NCBI RefSeq assembly: GCF_009857435.1
Contig: NZ_WWCK01000004.1
Coordinates: 620,001-684,000, forward strand
Source: Duganella rivi
GTDB taxonomy: Bacteria; Pseudomonadota; Gammaproteobacteria; Burkholderiales; Burkholderiaceae_D
Reading direction: 5' to 3'
DNA length: 64,000 nt
The notes beneath the pieces are model-generated. The model made no database searches. It had not been told where the DNA came from and saw only the letters and a program-made list of their open reading frames with translations. Shown in pieces: positions 32,802 to 42,466 of the stretch. Within the stretch, counting starts at the first letter, position 1; each line of letters starts with the position of its first letter. Position numbers and translations under genes: made by a program.

Positions 32802-32873
32802 TGGTTGCCGGTGCCAGTTGCCCTACCCAGTCGCATGACAGGCCGGCCAACGCCGCTGCTTCGTTAGCGCTCC

Positions 32874-33947
32874 TCACCTGGGTGTGGCAACTGGCGAACC
32901 GACATCCGCTGGATGCGCCTCGTGCCACAGGGTTACAAACAGAACCATCACCACCGGGCCGATAAACAGCCCAACGAGGCCTAGGGTTTCCACCCCGCCG
33001 AGTATGCCGAACAGTACGGCCAGGAATGGCAGCCGCGTCGCGTTGCCGATGATGCCGGGCCGTACAAAGTGATCCGCCACGAACAGCACCACGCCGCCCC
33101 ATGCCGCGACCGCAATTGCCGCAGGAATGGCGCTATTAAAGGCCAGCACAGCAGCCGCGCTTAAAAACGCCAGCGGCGCGCCAAACGGAATGATGGCCAG
33201 AATGCCGGTCGCCGCTGCCCACAGCGCCGGCGACTTCAGTCCCGTCAGCGCGTAGCCAATGCCGATCAACACGCCTTCCGCCAAGCCTACCAGCACCAGT
33301 CCGTTGACAGTGGCGCGGATGGCAGTCGGAATTTTTTGCGCGTAATGCGACCAGCGTTCCTGGCTGAACCAGCGGCTGCCGATGGCGGTGATCTGGCGGT
33401 TGAGCACTTCGCCATCCTTGTAGAAGAAGAACAGGCACAGGAAGGCCAAGCCAAAATCCACCAGCCGGTGCATGAAGCCCACGCCGGCAACTTTAATCAT
33501 GTCGCTGGCCGAGTGGAAGCCGTTGATCTGGCGTTCGGACACCAGGTGCGACAAGCCGTGCGGCTGGCTCAGCGTCGCTTGCCACCAGTCGGTAATGGCG
33601 TCGCCGATCACCGGCAGGTGCTGCACGAAGAGCGGCACCGGGATGCCGTCCGTGTTGGCGGTGACCACGTAGTTGGCCAGCTCCGGCGCTTGCTTCGCTG
33701 CCTGCGCCACGCCCAGCAACACCGGCACGATGAACACCGCCGCCATCAGCAAGGTCAGTACCACTGCCGCCCAAATGTGATGACGGCCGAAACGCGACCG
33801 CATGCGCTGGTACAGCGGCCAGGTGGCAACGCATAAAATCCCGGCCCAGATCAGCGGCAGGAAGAATCGCTGCATCACGAATGCGGCCAACGCAATCAAG
33901 GTCAGCGAAAAACCGGCGCTCAGGATGTCGCGCTGGGTTTCGGTCAT
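32874..33947 (-). CDS. AI-2E family transporter
   Basis: 357 residues with the family layout: N-terminal helices (FSLTLIALAAFVMQRFFLPL, IWAGILCVATWPLYQRMRSR, HHIWAAVVLTLLMAAVFIVP), a soluble middle (ADTDGIPVP-type region), then the C-terminal bundle (FGLAFLCLFFFYKDGEVLNR, ALWAAATGILAIIPFGAPLA, LGLVGLFIGPVVMVLFVTLW). It is a paralogue of the gene at 16220-17350. No partner genes show the substrate. The 72-bp gap to the SOS-controlled gene has no terminator that I can see. Confidence 0.85.
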   Translation of the reverse strand: MTETQRDILSAGFSLTLIALAAFVMQRFFLPLIWAGILCVATWPLYQRMRSRFGRHHIWAAVVLTLLMAAVFIVPVLLGVAQAAKQAPELANYVVTANTDGIPVPLFVQHLPVIGDAITDWWQATLSQPHGLSHLVSERQINGFHSASDMIKVAGVGFMHRLVDFGLAFLCLFFFYKDGEVLNRQITAIGSRWFSQERWSHYAQKIPTAIRATVNGLVLVGLAEGVLIGIGYALTGLKSPALWAAATGILAIIPFGAPLAFLSAAAVLAFNSAIPAAIAVAAWGGVVLFVADHFVRPGIIGNATRLPFLAVLFGILGGVETLGLVGLFIGPVVMVLFVTLWHEAHPADVGSPVATPR

Positions 33948-34033
33948 GGCTCTCTCCCGGATGTTCTTGTTGCCGCTATGGTAAGCGCATTTTGCTGCGC
34001 CGCAAGCACGGCAGACGCCGATTTCAGGTGTCC

Positions 34034-34933
34034 TTAAGCTTTTTCACACTGCGCGCGCAGGAAGTCTCGCAGTTGCAGCACGGTCGGCGTGACTTGCGAA
34101 CGGTGCATGCACAGCATGTTGAGCGCGGTGCGCTCGCCCAGCACGTCGGGCAGCAGCACTTGCAAGCGGCCGGCGCGTATGTCGGCGCTCAGGTCGAGCC
34201 GCGACTTGTAGGCGATGCCGACACCGGCCACCGCCCAGCGCCGCACCACGTCGGCATCGTCCACGCTGCGGTTGCCATTGACGTGGATGACTTCCGGCTC
34301 GGCGTCGGCATCACGGTAGAAACTCCAGCGGTCGTGGACCACGTCTTCCAGCATGAATCGCAGGCAGTTGTGGCGCGCCAGTTCATCCAGTGAATTCAAC
34401 TTGCCGTGCTGCTTGATGTACTCGGGCGACGCCACCAGCACGCGGCGGTTTTCCGGCGCCAGCGGAAAGGCGATCAGGCTGGAATCTTCCTGTACGCCGT
34501 AGCGGATGGCGATATCAACCGGCTGCCGGTACATATCCGACACCCGATCGCTGATGCTGAGCTGGAAGCTCACTTTTGGATACAGCGCCTGAAACTCATC
34601 GAGCCAGGCTATCACCATGTTGCGCCCCAAATCTGAGGGCATGGAAATTTTCAGCGTGCCGCCCAGCGTTTCCTGCCCTTGCATCAGGGCGTCATGCCCT
34701 TCTTTCAGCAGACGCAACGCTTCGCGCGCATGGCGCAGGTAGTGCTCGCCCTCCTCCGTCAGCCGCAGCGAGCGCGTGGTGCGGGCGAATAAGCGCAGCT
34801 TCAACTCGCCCTCCAGCCGCTTGACGGCGGCGCTGGCCAAGGCCGGGGAAATCTCCAGTTCCCGCGCAGCAGCCGACAAGCTGCCGCGGTCGGCGGTACG
34901 GACAAACACGGTTAAATCATCCAGTCTCAGCAT
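34034..34933 (-). CDS. LysR-family transcriptional regulator
   Basis: 299 residues from the ATG at 34933. The longer open frame extending to 36265 runs antisense through the oxidoreductase gene and is rejected. The N-terminal HTH reads LDDLTVFVRTADRGSLSAAA to SPALASAAVKRLEGELKLRL. The effector domain has SMPSDLGRNMVIAWLDEFQA, DIAIRYGVQEDSSLIAFPLA and AVAGVGIAYKSRLDL, the CrgA/AaeR-like subgroup. It is divergent from the zinc-type oxidoreductase gene at 35033 with a 99-bp shared promoter region, the classic arrangement for direct control of that gene. Confidence 0.9.
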   Translation of the reverse strand: MLRLDDLTVFVRTADRGSLSAAARELEISPALASAAVKRLEGELKLRLFARTTRSLRLTEEGEHYLRHAREALRLLKEGHDALMQGQETLGGTLKISMPSDLGRNMVIAWLDEFQALYPKVSFQLSISDRVSDMYRQPVDIAIRYGVQEDSSLIAFPLAPENRRVLVASPEYIKQHGKLNSLDELARHNCLRFMLEDVVHDRWSFYRDADAEPEVIHVNGNRSVDDADVVRRWAVAGVGIAYKSRLDLSADIRAGRLQVLLPDVLGERTALNMLCMHRSQVTPTVLQLRDFLRAQCEKA

Positions 34934-35032
34934 TTTCTTCAATTTTTTGAAAGTGTTTCTGCGTAACGACTCTTTTTCAGCGCCACGAAATAAATGATGA
35001 TACGCCCATACCAACCTTTTCGGAGCATTTGA

Positions 35033-36049
35033 ATGAAAGCCATTGCCTACCGCCAGTCCCTGCCTATCGACCACGCCGATTCCCTGATCGACATTGAACT
35101 GCCAGCGCCACAAGCCGCTGGCCGCGACCTGCTGGTTGAAGTGCGCGCCATCTCGGTCAACCCGGTCGACACCAAGATTCGCCGCAACGTGCCGCCGGCC
35201 GAAGGCCAAGCCAAGGTGATCGGCTGGGATGCCGCCGGCGTGGTAAAAGCCGTCGGCCCGGACGTAACGCTGTTCAAGGTTGGCGACGAGGTCTGGTATG
35301 CAGGTGACCTGACCCGCCCGGGCACCAACAGCGAGTTGCATCTCGTAGACGAACGCATCGTCGGCTTCAAGCCAAAGAATATCGATTTCGCCCAAGCCGC
35401 AGCGCTGCCGCTGACCACCATCACCGCGTGGGAGCTGCTGTTTGACCGCCTGCAAGTGTGCCGCGACGCCGGCTCCACGCAGGGCAAGTCGCTGCTGGTG
35501 ATTGGCGCGGCGGGCGGCGTCGGTTCCATCCTGGTGCAACTGGCGCGCCAGCTGACCGGCCTGACCATCATCGGCACCGCCTCGCGTCCTGAAACCGGCG
35601 AGTGGATCAAACAGCTGGGCGCGCACCACGTCATCGATCACAGCAAGCCGCTGAACGAAGAAATCGCCCGCCTCGGCCTGCCACCGGTGACGTATGTCGC
35701 AGCATTGAACCAGACTGATCACCACTGGAACGCCATCAGCGAACTGGTCGCGCCACAAGGCAAGGTCGCCCTGATCGACGACCCGGAATCGATCGACGTG
35801 CGCACGCTGAAACGCAAGAGCGTCTCGCTGCACTGGGAATTCATGTACACCCGCTCGATGTTCCAGACCTTCGATATCCAGAAGCAGCACCAACTGCTGA
35901 ACGACGTGGCCAAACTGGTGGAAACCGGCGCGGTGAAAACCACGCTGGCGGAGCGCTTCGGCAAGATCAACGCCGCCAACCTCAAGCGCGCACACGCCCT
36001 GATCGAGAGCAATACCGCCAAGGGCAAGATCGTACTCGAAGGTTTCTAA
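35033..36049 (+). CDS. Zinc-binding alcohol dehydrogenase family protein (quinone oxidoreductase-like)
   Basis: 338 residues. The MDR fold shows a GroES-like N-terminal part (VEVRAISVNPVDTKIRRNVP, VIGWDAAGVVKAVGPDV, FKVGDEVWYAGDLTRPG) and a Rossmann NADPH site (LLVIGAAGGVGSILVQLARQ). The structural zinc cysteines are missing, as in quinone oxidoreductase-like members of the TIGR02817 type. It would reduce quinones or enones with NADPH. It is divergent from a LysR gene, which probably responds to an electrophile or aromatic inducer. The 3' end overlaps the next convergent gene by 4 bp. Confidence 0.88.
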   Translation: MKAIAYRQSLPIDHADSLIDIELPAPQAAGRDLLVEVRAISVNPVDTKIRRNVPPAEGQAKVIGWDAAGVVKAVGPDVTLFKVGDEVWYAGDLTRPGTNSELHLVDERIVGFKPKNIDFAQAAALPLTTITAWELLFDRLQVCRDAGSTQGKSLLVIGAAGGVGSILVQLARQLTGLTIIGTASRPETGEWIKQLGAHHVIDHSKPLNEEIARLGLPPVTYVAALNQTDHHWNAISELVAPQGKVALIDDPESIDVRTLKRKSVSLHWEFMYTRSMFQTFDIQKQHQLLNDVAKLVETGAVKTTLAERFGKINAANLKRAHALIESNTAKGKIVLEGF

Positions 36050-36585
36050 CCGGAGACCAAGGCCCGCGCTGCGGCTGCCGCTGCCGAATCCGCCTCGGCC
36101 CGCAGCCGCGCCAGCACCGCCTCGTCGTGCCGGGTCAGCGCTTCCTGCATGCGGCTGGCAGAGGCGCACGAGGCTTCCAGCACTTGCACCAGCGCCGCCT
36201 GCCGGCGCTTCAGGCCGGCCGACTCGTAGCCGAGCTGCTCGAACATGCGGCCGATGTCGGTGCAATAATCGCGCAGTTCCATCATGGTGTTCTTGGTGAA
36301 TTCAATGTCGGTGCGCATGCTGTGATCGAGGTCGAGCATTTCCTGCTTTTCCTGCGCCACCGGCGAGATTTCGCGGATGCTCGGCCCCCAGCGGTCAAAT
36401 TTAACGGCGATGCGCTTCATGCTGGCCGTCTTCTGATCGAGCATGCGGCAGTAATGCCAGCACAGCCAGCACACCGGCAGGCGCGCCATAAAACGCGGCA
36501 AGCCTGCCGTGGTCAAGGTACGTTCGAGTTTTTGGACTGAGGCAACCAGACGCCGCGCGCTGGCCCCTGTTGGAAAGTGGGACAT
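36046..36585 (-). CDS. Hypothetical helical protein
   Basis: 179 residues. No signal peptide. The sequence is predicted mostly helical with a Cys/Trp-rich patch near residue 38 (LPVCWLCWHYCRMLDQKTAS) and an Ala-rich C terminus. I do not recognise a family. It ends 4 bp inside the convergent oxidoreductase gene (36046-36049). Upstream are hairpins at 36615-36656 that separate it from alaC. The start at 36585 has no strong ribosome-binding site. Confidence 0.65.
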   Translation of the reverse strand: MSHFPTGASARRLVASVQKLERTLTTAGLPRFMARLPVCWLCWHYCRMLDQKTASMKRIAVKFDRWGPSIREISPVAQEKQEMLDLDHSMRTDIEFTKNTMMELRDYCTDIGRMFEQLGYESAGLKRRQAALVQVLEASCASASRMQEALTRHDEAVLARLRAEADSAAAAAARALVSG

Positions 36586-36614
36586 GATGGTAGCTCCGTA
36601 GATGAGGTCCAGGA

Positions 36615-36656
36615 AGCTACGGTAGCTGCCGCATCAAACACATGATTTGATGCGGC
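36615..36656. terminator. Two adjacent hairpins between alaC and the hypothetical gene
   Basis: AGCTAC-G-GTAGCT at 36615-36627 is followed at once by an 11-bp perfect stem (GCCGCATCAAA at 36628-36638 with 36646-36656, 7-nt loop). There is no T-run on the minus strand, where alaC would need one. It may end transcription weakly, or be a processing or regulatory structure in the leader of the gene that starts at 36585. Confidence 0.4.
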
Positions 36657-36674
36657 TTAAACTTCGTGCAGATT

Positions 36675-37874
36675 TTAGACGCTGGTCTTGCGCAGCATGG
36701 CTTTGATACCACGCAGACCTTGCCTGATGCGGGCCTCGTTCTCAATCAGCGCGAAACGCACGTACTCGTCGCCGTACTCCCCGAAGCCGATGCCGGGGGA
36801 GACGCAAACCTTGGCCTCGGCCAGCAGCAGCTTGGAAAACTCCAGCGAACCGAGATGGCGATACGCCTCCGGGATGCGGGCCCAGATGTACATCGACGCC
36901 TTCGGCTTATCGACCGGCCAGCCGGCCTCGCACAAGCCCTTGTGCAGCACGTCGCGGCGGCTTTGATACTGCGCGCAAATCTCGCTCACGCATTCCTGAT
37001 CGCCTTCCAGCGCCGCAATCGCCGCCACCTGCACCGGCGTGAAGCTGCCGTAATCGTGATAGCTCTTGATGCGCGCCAGCGCCGCCACCAGCTCCTTGTT
37101 GCCGACCATGAAGCCGACGCGCCAGCCGGCCATGTTGTAGCTCTTGGACAGCGTGAAGAACTCCACCGCCACCTCGCGCGCGCCCGGCACCTGCATGATG
37201 GACGGCGCTTTCCAGCCGTCGAACACGATGTCCGCGTAGGCCAGATCATGCACCACCAGGATGTTGTGCTGCCTGGCCAGCGCCACCACGCGCTCAAAGA
37301 ACTCCAGCTCCACGCACTGCGCAGTCGGATTCGATGGGAAGCCGAGGATCATCATCTTCGGTTTCGGGTAGCTCTCGCGCACCGCGCGCTCCAGTTCGTC
37401 GAAGAAGTCGACGCCGGGCGTCATGCGCACCGAGCGGATATTCGCGCCGGCAATCACCGCGCCCCAGATGTGGATTGGGTAGCTTGGATTCGGCACCAGC
37501 ACCGTGTCGCCTTGATCCAGCGTCGCCAGCATCAAGTGCGCCAGGCCTTCCTTGGAGCCGATGGTGACGATGGCTTCCGAGTCCGGGTCGAACTCGACGT
37601 CGTAGCGCGTCTTGTACCACTTGGAGATGGCGCGGCGCAGGCGCGGGATGCCTTTCGAGGCCGAGTAGCCGTGGGTGTCGGGACGTTGTACCGTGTCGAC
37701 CAGCTTGCTCACGATGTGCGGCGGCGTGGCGCCGTCGGGATTACCCATCGACATGTCGATGATATCCTCGCCGCGACGGCGTGCCGCGAGCTTGAGCTCG
37801 GCGGTGACATTGAAAACGTATGGGGGTAAGCGATCGATGCGCGCAAAGCTGCGCGGCGATGAAGAGTCAGTCAT
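36675..37874 (-). CDS. alaC: Alanine transaminase AlaC-type aminotransferase
   Basis: 399 residues, class I/II PLP enzyme. Marks: [20 protein letters not shown] and [19 protein letters not shown] at the N terminus, [34 protein letters not shown] and the PLP lysine in [20 protein letters not shown]. This pattern is the AlaC/YfdZ branch, which transfers amino groups between glutamate and pyruvate. In related genomes alaC often precedes hom-thrC (homoserine and threonine genes). Here the upstream neighbours are a 67-residue membrane protein and an RhtA-like exporter. A complete long frame antisense to this gene is a shadow. Confidence 0.9.
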   Translation of the reverse strand: MTDSSSPRSFARIDRLPPYVFNVTAELKLAARRRGEDIIDMSMGNPDGATPPHIVSKLVDTVQRPDTHGYSASKGIPRLRRAISKWYKTRYDVEFDPDSEAIVTIGSKEGLAHLMLATLDQGDTVLVPNPSYPIHIWGAVIAGANIRSVRMTPGVDFFDELERAVRESYPKPKMMILGFPSNPTAQCVELEFFERVVALARQHNILVVHDLAYADIVFDGWKAPSIMQVPGAREVAVEFFTLSKSYNMAGWRVGFMVGNKELVAALARIKSYHDYGSFTPVQVAAIAALEGDQECVSEICAQYQSRRDVLHKGLCEAGWPVDKPKASMYIWARIPEAYRHLGSLEFSKLLLAEAKVCVSPGIGFGEYGDEYVRFALIENEARIRQGLRGIKAMLRKTSV

Positions 37875-37973
37875 GAATTGTCCACGTAAGCGCCCGGATC
37901 CGTCCGAGCGACGTCGATGCTGAGTGCATCGGGATCGATACTAGACGATCCCGTTCACGGCTGGCAAGTGGTT

Positions 37974-38177
37974 TTAAACGGCGGCAGGTTTATCGTGTTC
38001 GCTGAACCACTCGAACAAAATCAGGCCGATGATGGAAGCAATCGGCATGGTGCACAGCGCGATCAGCACCCACAGCACCGGCGAACGGCCGAGGCGCTTG
38101 GCGGCAATGCCGATGAACACGAGGTGCAGCACCAGGCACACGAAGATCGCAATCCCGGCCGCGATGATCAGCAGCAC
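37974..38177 (-). CDS. Small hypothetical membrane protein
   Basis: 67 residues, 3 bp after the EamA/RhtA gene on the same strand. It begins MLLIIAAGIAIFVCLVLHLV, then FIGIAAKRLGRSP, and a second membrane helix VLWVLIALCTMPIASIIGLI, ending EWFSEHDKPAAV. It has two membrane segments and no known family that I recognise. It is the last gene of the DUF748-RhtA run. It may assist the transporter or simply share its transcript. Confidence 0.7.
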   Translation of the reverse strand: MLLIIAAGIAIFVCLVLHLVFIGIAAKRLGRSPVLWVLIALCTMPIASIIGLILFEWFSEHDKPAAV

Positions 38178-38180
38178 CGA

Positions 38181-39035
38181 CTAGCGTAACGAGGTCAGTG
38201 CCGACGCGGCCACGATGGCGGCAATTGCCGACCACTGCGTGACCGTCAAATGTTCGCCCAGCACCGCCATGCCGGCCAGCGCGCTCAAGGCCGGTGCGGC
38301 GCTGCTGAACATGCTGAAAGTACGCGACGACAGCGTGCGCATCGACAGCATCTCCAGCGTGTACGGAATCGCGCTCGACATCACCGCAATCGCCGCGCCG
38401 ACCAGCAGGAAGGACGGCGTCAGCAGCGCCTGGCCCGCGTGATACGCGCCGATCGGCACGATGAACATCGACGCCGCCAGCATGCCCCACGCAACCGACT
38501 GCCCGCCGGACATCGACGACACGCGCTTGCCGTAGATGATGTACAAGGCCCAGCACACGGCGGCGCCAGCCGCGTACGCCACGCCAACCGGATCGAGTTG
38601 ATCGACGTGGCCATGAATCGGCAACAGGAAGTACAAACCGGCCACGGCCAGACACACGGCGACGAAATCGCGTGGGCGATGCGAAGCCAGCACCGCCACC
38701 GTCAGCGGCCCCGCCACTTCAATCGCCACCGCAATGCCCATGGGGATGCGGCTGAAGGAGCGATAAATCAGCAGGTTCATCAAGCCGATCACCGAGCCGT
38801 AGATGGCGACGTTGATGGCCTGCTTCAGCGTCAGCGGCGTGCGCCATGGGCGGAAGATCAGCAGCATCACCAGCGCCGAAATACCAACGCGGTAGGCCGT
38901 CACGCCCTCCACGCCGACCTTGCCAAACAGGTGCTTGGCAATCGCCGCACCCACGTTCAGCGATAACTGGCTACACAGCAGTGCCAGTCCGGCTAGCCAG
39001 GGATTACCGGGCGCTTGCGTTTTTTCCTGGCTCAT
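38181..39035 (-). CDS. EamA-family transporter, RhtA-like exporter
   Basis: 284 residues with ten membrane segments in two EamA repeats. RhtA-type marks: LSLNVGAAIAKHLFGKVGVE, RVGISALVMLLIFRPWR, SRIPMGIAVAIEVAGPLTVA, AGAAVCWALYIIYGKR and SSAIPYTLEMLSMRTLSSRT. RhtA exports threonine and homoserine in E. coli. It overlaps the DUF748 gene by 4 bp and is followed at 3 bp by a small membrane protein. alaC lies downstream on the same strand, which fits amino-acid efflux, but that is inference from position. Confidence 0.87.
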   Translation of the reverse strand: MSQEKTQAPGNPWLAGLALLCSQLSLNVGAAIAKHLFGKVGVEGVTAYRVGISALVMLLIFRPWRTPLTLKQAINVAIYGSVIGLMNLLIYRSFSRIPMGIAVAIEVAGPLTVAVLASHRPRDFVAVCLAVAGLYFLLPIHGHVDQLDPVGVAYAAGAAVCWALYIIYGKRVSSMSGGQSVAWGMLAASMFIVPIGAYHAGQALLTPSFLLVGAAIAVMSSAIPYTLEMLSMRTLSSRTFSMFSSAAPALSALAGMAVLGEHLTVTQWSAIAAIVAASALTSLR

Positions 39036-42000
39036 CTTGCCGACAATTCCAGCTTCAGCGCGACCGGCTTGCCGGCATCGCTGTCGGTGGTAGCTGGCGC
39101 TGTGGCTTTGGCGGCTGCGAGTGGTGCGCCCGCGTCCTTCAACACCGCCATGATCGCCGCTGCACGCTTGGCGCCCAGTTGCGGCAAGGCGTCCTTCGGC
39201 AGTGGCTGGTTTTGTTCAAGGCGTTCTTGCAGCTTGTCGTAGAACGCGGTGGCGTCTGCGACTTGCGGCTCACCCTGCACCATCTTACCCAGACGCTGCA
39301 ACACCGGCAGCTTTTTCGGCGTAACCTCTTCTGCACCGGCGGCGCTTTCGGCGGCTTTCTTTTGCTTGTCCAGCTCTGACGTGCCGAAACGTTCGGCGTA
39401 CAGGTCGCGCAGTGCGCCACGTACTTTGCGCTGGCCGATGTCCAGCGGGCCGGGCTGTTCATCCGCTGCCAGCTTGATGTCGGCGCGTGCCAGCACCACG
39501 CGGCGCAGGGCTTGTGCGCGCAAGGCTGCGCTGTCATTGGCGTCGTTGTACGCCGCTGGCACGGCCAATTTCAGATCCGGTTTCTTGGCGAGGATTTTGG
39601 CGACGTGTTGCAGCTTCTCGCGTTCTGGCGGCAGCACCACGTCGCTGCCGGCATCAAAGTCCACCGTTTCCAGCTTCTCGCCGCTGACGCCGAACAAGCT
39701 GCCCAGCATGCGGAATGGCGAGGTCACGATCTTGGTCATGATGTTGCCAAGCGCTTTCCACACCACTGCGCCGTAGCTGAAGTCCGGGTCGTTCAGGTTG
39801 CCGGAAACCGGGATGCCGAGGTCGATGCGGCCGTTGCTGTCCTTGAGGATGGCCAGCGCCAGCTCCAGCGGCAGCTTGAGTGCGTCCGGGCTGTCGATGC
39901 GTTCGCCCAGCGTCAGGTTGTCGAGGATGACTTGGTTATTGCCTTCCAGCTGGTTGTTGCGGACTTTGTATTGCAGGTCGAGCGAGATTTTGCCTTCGGC
40001 GATTTTGTAGCCGGCGAATTTCATGCTGTACGGCGAGGCCGAGACCATGTCGACGTTTTTGAACAGCACATTCATGTCGGTGTTATCGGCCGGCACGAAT
40101 GGATTCAGTTGGCCGCGCACGCGGGCAAGGCCGTAGTCATCGACGCGGCCGTCCAGCTCGATCTGGCTGCGCGCGTCGCGCTTGGACGAGAGGCCGGTGA
40201 TCACGCCGTTCAACTCATAAATCTTGGCGGCGAATTGCGGACGCAGGCTCAAGTCGGTGAAGTCCAGCTTGGCGTTCTGTACGCGCACGCGACGCATGCG
40301 GATCGGGAATGGCTCGGCGGCTGGCGCCGCCGCAGCTTGCGGCGCAGGCTGGGCCGGCGCGGGCTGTTCCACCAGCAACCGTTGTGCATTGAAGCTGCGA
40401 TCATTCTCAATAATCAGAATCGCATTCGGCTCGACAACGCGCAGTTCTGCCACGTCCAGTAAATCAGGTTTCAGGCTGAGCGCCACCTTGTCCGCGCGCA
40501 CGGTCTTCCAATGCGCGAAGCGGTCGTTATCGAGTTCGTTGAGGGAGAGTTCAGCCACTTCCAACGAGCCGTCATAGCGCAGCGCCGGATCGGCCTTGCT
40601 GCCGCCCGCGCCAGTGCGCAAGCGGCCCTGCGCATTGATCGCGCCCTCGGCGATCTTCAGCTTTACGTACTTGCCAAGCAGCGGCTGCACCGGCGCCAGC
40701 GCCAGCTTGCTGAGATTGAGATCGACATCCACCGCACCGGACGACGGCACAACCTTGCCCTTAGCCGTCAACTGCCCGCCCTCGCGCAAACCGACACCGC
40801 CCTCAAACGCCAGCGGCTTCTTCAAATCCGTACCAGCATCGCGCACCTTCAAATTGAAGTCTTGCAGATTAACCTTGATGCCGGTCGCCGCGTCGTCGTA
40901 ACGCGCCCCAAACTTATTCAGCTCAACCGACTTAACATCTGCCACCCAAGCCGGCGACGCGGCGGTGGCCGGCGCTGCGCCCGGCGTGGCCGCAGCGGAC
41001 ACGGGTGCGGCGCTGCTGGAGCCCGGCAGCGCTGCGAGGAACAGGAACTTTCCTTGCGCGTCGCGCGACAGGTCGAGCTGGCCGCCGTCTGCGTACAGGC
41101 GCCCCACGCTGGCCTTGCGCGCCGCGATATCGACCGACGCCTCATCAAAGCCAATCCGCACCAACTTCAGCGGCGCGAGCGAGCCGCTATTCATCGCCAC
41201 GTTATCCATGGCGAATGCAGCACCATCGATGCTCAGCTTATCGCCATCCATCTGCAAGCCCAGCTTCAACTTTGCATTATCAGCCGTCACCTTCAGCACC
41301 GGACTCACGGTCTGATCAACGTAACTGAGCGCGACCGCATCCAGGCCGACCTGCTTAAGCTGCACCTTCCAGCCTGGCGTAGACGTGGCTGGCTTGGCTG
41401 CGGGCGCGCTTGCCGGCGCTGGCAGCATCAAGCCCGCCACGTCCAAGTCACCGCGCGCATCACGACGCACTGCCAGCGCACCACCATTCAACTGCAAGCC
41501 GCCAACCACCACCGACCGCTTCAACAAATCCACGCCAACATCGCTGACCGCCAATTGCTTCAACTTCACGAACGGCGCATCAACGCCGCGCTTCAGCGAC
41601 AAATCACTCAAGCTCAGTCCCGCGCCCGACAAGCTGGCATCCAGCTTGCCATCCTTGTAGGCGAACTTGTACGGCAACTGCGCCGACAACTTCCCATCCG
41701 CCACCACAATCCGCGAGAACGACTTCAAATACGCCGCCACACCCGGCAACGACACATTCTCCAAGCTCAGCACGCCGCTGCCACCGATAGGATTAACCGC
41801 CGCTACGCCCTTCCAGCGCAACTTGCCGCCCAGGCCCGCATCCGCGCTCAGCGTGTAATCGCCGTTTGCGTCCGGCAGCGTACTCAAATTATTCAGCGAG
41901 AAGGTGATCGGCGTGAAAGTGTCGTTATAGCCGGCATGCTGATCGTGCATCACCACCTTGCCGCCATCCATCGCAAAGTGCTCGATGATGAGACGCGGCA

Positions 42001-42415
42001 TCGGCGAGTCTGGCTCATCCTTCTTATGCTTATCCAGCGTCGCCAGTAACTCGGCGATATTGAACTTGCCATCCTTGGCGATCGCCAGCTGCAAGGCCGG
42101 CTCGGTGATGCGTATCTCGGCGAAACTCCAAGCGCGGCGGAACAGCGAGCGCCACTGCATCTCGACAGCCAAGCCGCCCACAGCAAACAGCGGCGCATCA
42201 TTGGCCTCGGTAAAGCGCACCTCATGCGCCTCCAGCCGCAGCGTGAACGGATTAAAACTGAGCTGGCCGATGCTGGCCTTGCGCTCCAGTTCGGTCTCGG
42301 CATACTTCGGAAGCTGGCTCCTGATAACGCTAGGCAGCAGCCAAAAGCCCGCCACCGCGTACACCCCGACCGCGCTCGCCGCGCCTATCGCCCACCGCTT
42401 CCATCGTATCGTCAT
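39032..42415 (-). CDS. DUF748 (AsmA-superfamily) giant envelope protein
   Basis: 1127 residues from the ATG at 42415 (a TTG at 42424 is the alternative). One N-terminal membrane helix (WAIGAASAVGVYAVAGFWLL) anchors a very long periplasmic part, with repeated beta-rich AsmA/YhdP-like modules and Ala/Pro linkers. DUF748 marks include FNPFTLRLEAHEVRFTE, FRRAWSFAEIRITEPAL and IDLGIPVSGNLNDPDFSYGA. A C-terminal OmpA-like segment has FDAGSDVVLPPEREKLQHVA. It probably forms a lipid-transfer bridge between the membranes. It overlaps the exporter gene by 4 bp and shares a 51-bp promoter region with the divergent aminotransferase. Confidence 0.87.
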   Translation of the reverse strand: MTIRWKRWAIGAASAVGVYAVAGFWLLPSVIRSQLPKYAETELERKASIGQLSFNPFTLRLEAHEVRFTEANDAPLFAVGGLAVEMQWRSLFRRAWSFAEIRITEPALQLAIAKDGKFNIAELLATLDKHKKDEPDSPMPRLIIEHFAMDGGKVVMHDQHAGYNDTFTPITFSLNNLSTLPDANGDYTLSADAGLGGKLRWKGVAAVNPIGGSGVLSLENVSLPGVAAYLKSFSRIVVADGKLSAQLPYKFAYKDGKLDASLSGAGLSLSDLSLKRGVDAPFVKLKQLAVSDVGVDLLKRSVVVGGLQLNGGALAVRRDARGDLDVAGLMLPAPASAPAAKPATSTPGWKVQLKQVGLDAVALSYVDQTVSPVLKVTADNAKLKLGLQMDGDKLSIDGAAFAMDNVAMNSGSLAPLKLVRIGFDEASVDIAARKASVGRLYADGGQLDLSRDAQGKFLFLAALPGSSSAAPVSAAATPGAAPATAASPAWVADVKSVELNKFGARYDDAATGIKVNLQDFNLKVRDAGTDLKKPLAFEGGVGLREGGQLTAKGKVVPSSGAVDVDLNLSKLALAPVQPLLGKYVKLKIAEGAINAQGRLRTGAGGSKADPALRYDGSLEVAELSLNELDNDRFAHWKTVRADKVALSLKPDLLDVAELRVVEPNAILIIENDRSFNAQRLLVEQPAPAQPAPQAAAAPAAEPFPIRMRRVRVQNAKLDFTDLSLRPQFAAKIYELNGVITGLSSKRDARSQIELDGRVDDYGLARVRGQLNPFVPADNTDMNVLFKNVDMVSASPYSMKFAGYKIAEGKISLDLQYKVRNNQLEGNNQVILDNLTLGERIDSPDALKLPLELALAILKDSNGRIDLGIPVSGNLNDPDFSYGAVVWKALGNIMTKIVTSPFRMLGSLFGVSGEKLETVDFDAGSDVVLPPEREKLQHVAKILAKKPDLKLAVPAAYNDANDSAALRAQALRRVVLARADIKLAADEQPGPLDIGQRKVRGALRDLYAERFGTSELDKQKKAAESAAGAEEVTPKKLPVLQRLGKMVQGEPQVADATAFYDKLQERLEQNQPLPKDALPQLGAKRAAAIMAVLKDAGAPLAAAKATAPATTDSDAGKPVALKLELSAR

Positions 42416-42454
42416 ACCCGCCAACCTTTGCTTTTTTTATGTTACAGGCAACAG

Positions 42455-42460
42455 TATAAT
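42455..42460 (+). promoter_or_regulatory. Perfect -10 element 6 nt before the aminotransferase ATG
   Basis: TATAAT at 42455-42460, then CGAAGC, then ATG at 42467. A normal start position 7 nt after the hexamer is the A of ATG, so the mRNA should be leaderless, and no ribosome-binding site is present. The -35 region (TTTTTT) is poor. TATACT overlapping on the minus strand may serve the DUF748 gene. Confidence 0.6.
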
Positions 42461-42466
42461 CGAAGC

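Noticed and set aside
34034..36265. A 743-residue minus-strand frame covering the LysR gene and the oxidoreductase region
   Set aside because: Only the part from 34933 downward reads as LysR. The rest is antisense to a well-supported oxidoreductase gene and has no domain.
36666..37829. A 387-residue plus-strand frame opposite alaC
   Set aside because: Shadow frame rich in Arg and His. alaC on the minus strand has all aminotransferase motifs.
40511..42049. A 512-residue plus-strand frame opposite the DUF748 gene
   Set aside because: Low-complexity Arg/Gln/His shadow without a ribosome-binding site. The DUF748 protein reads through on the other strand.
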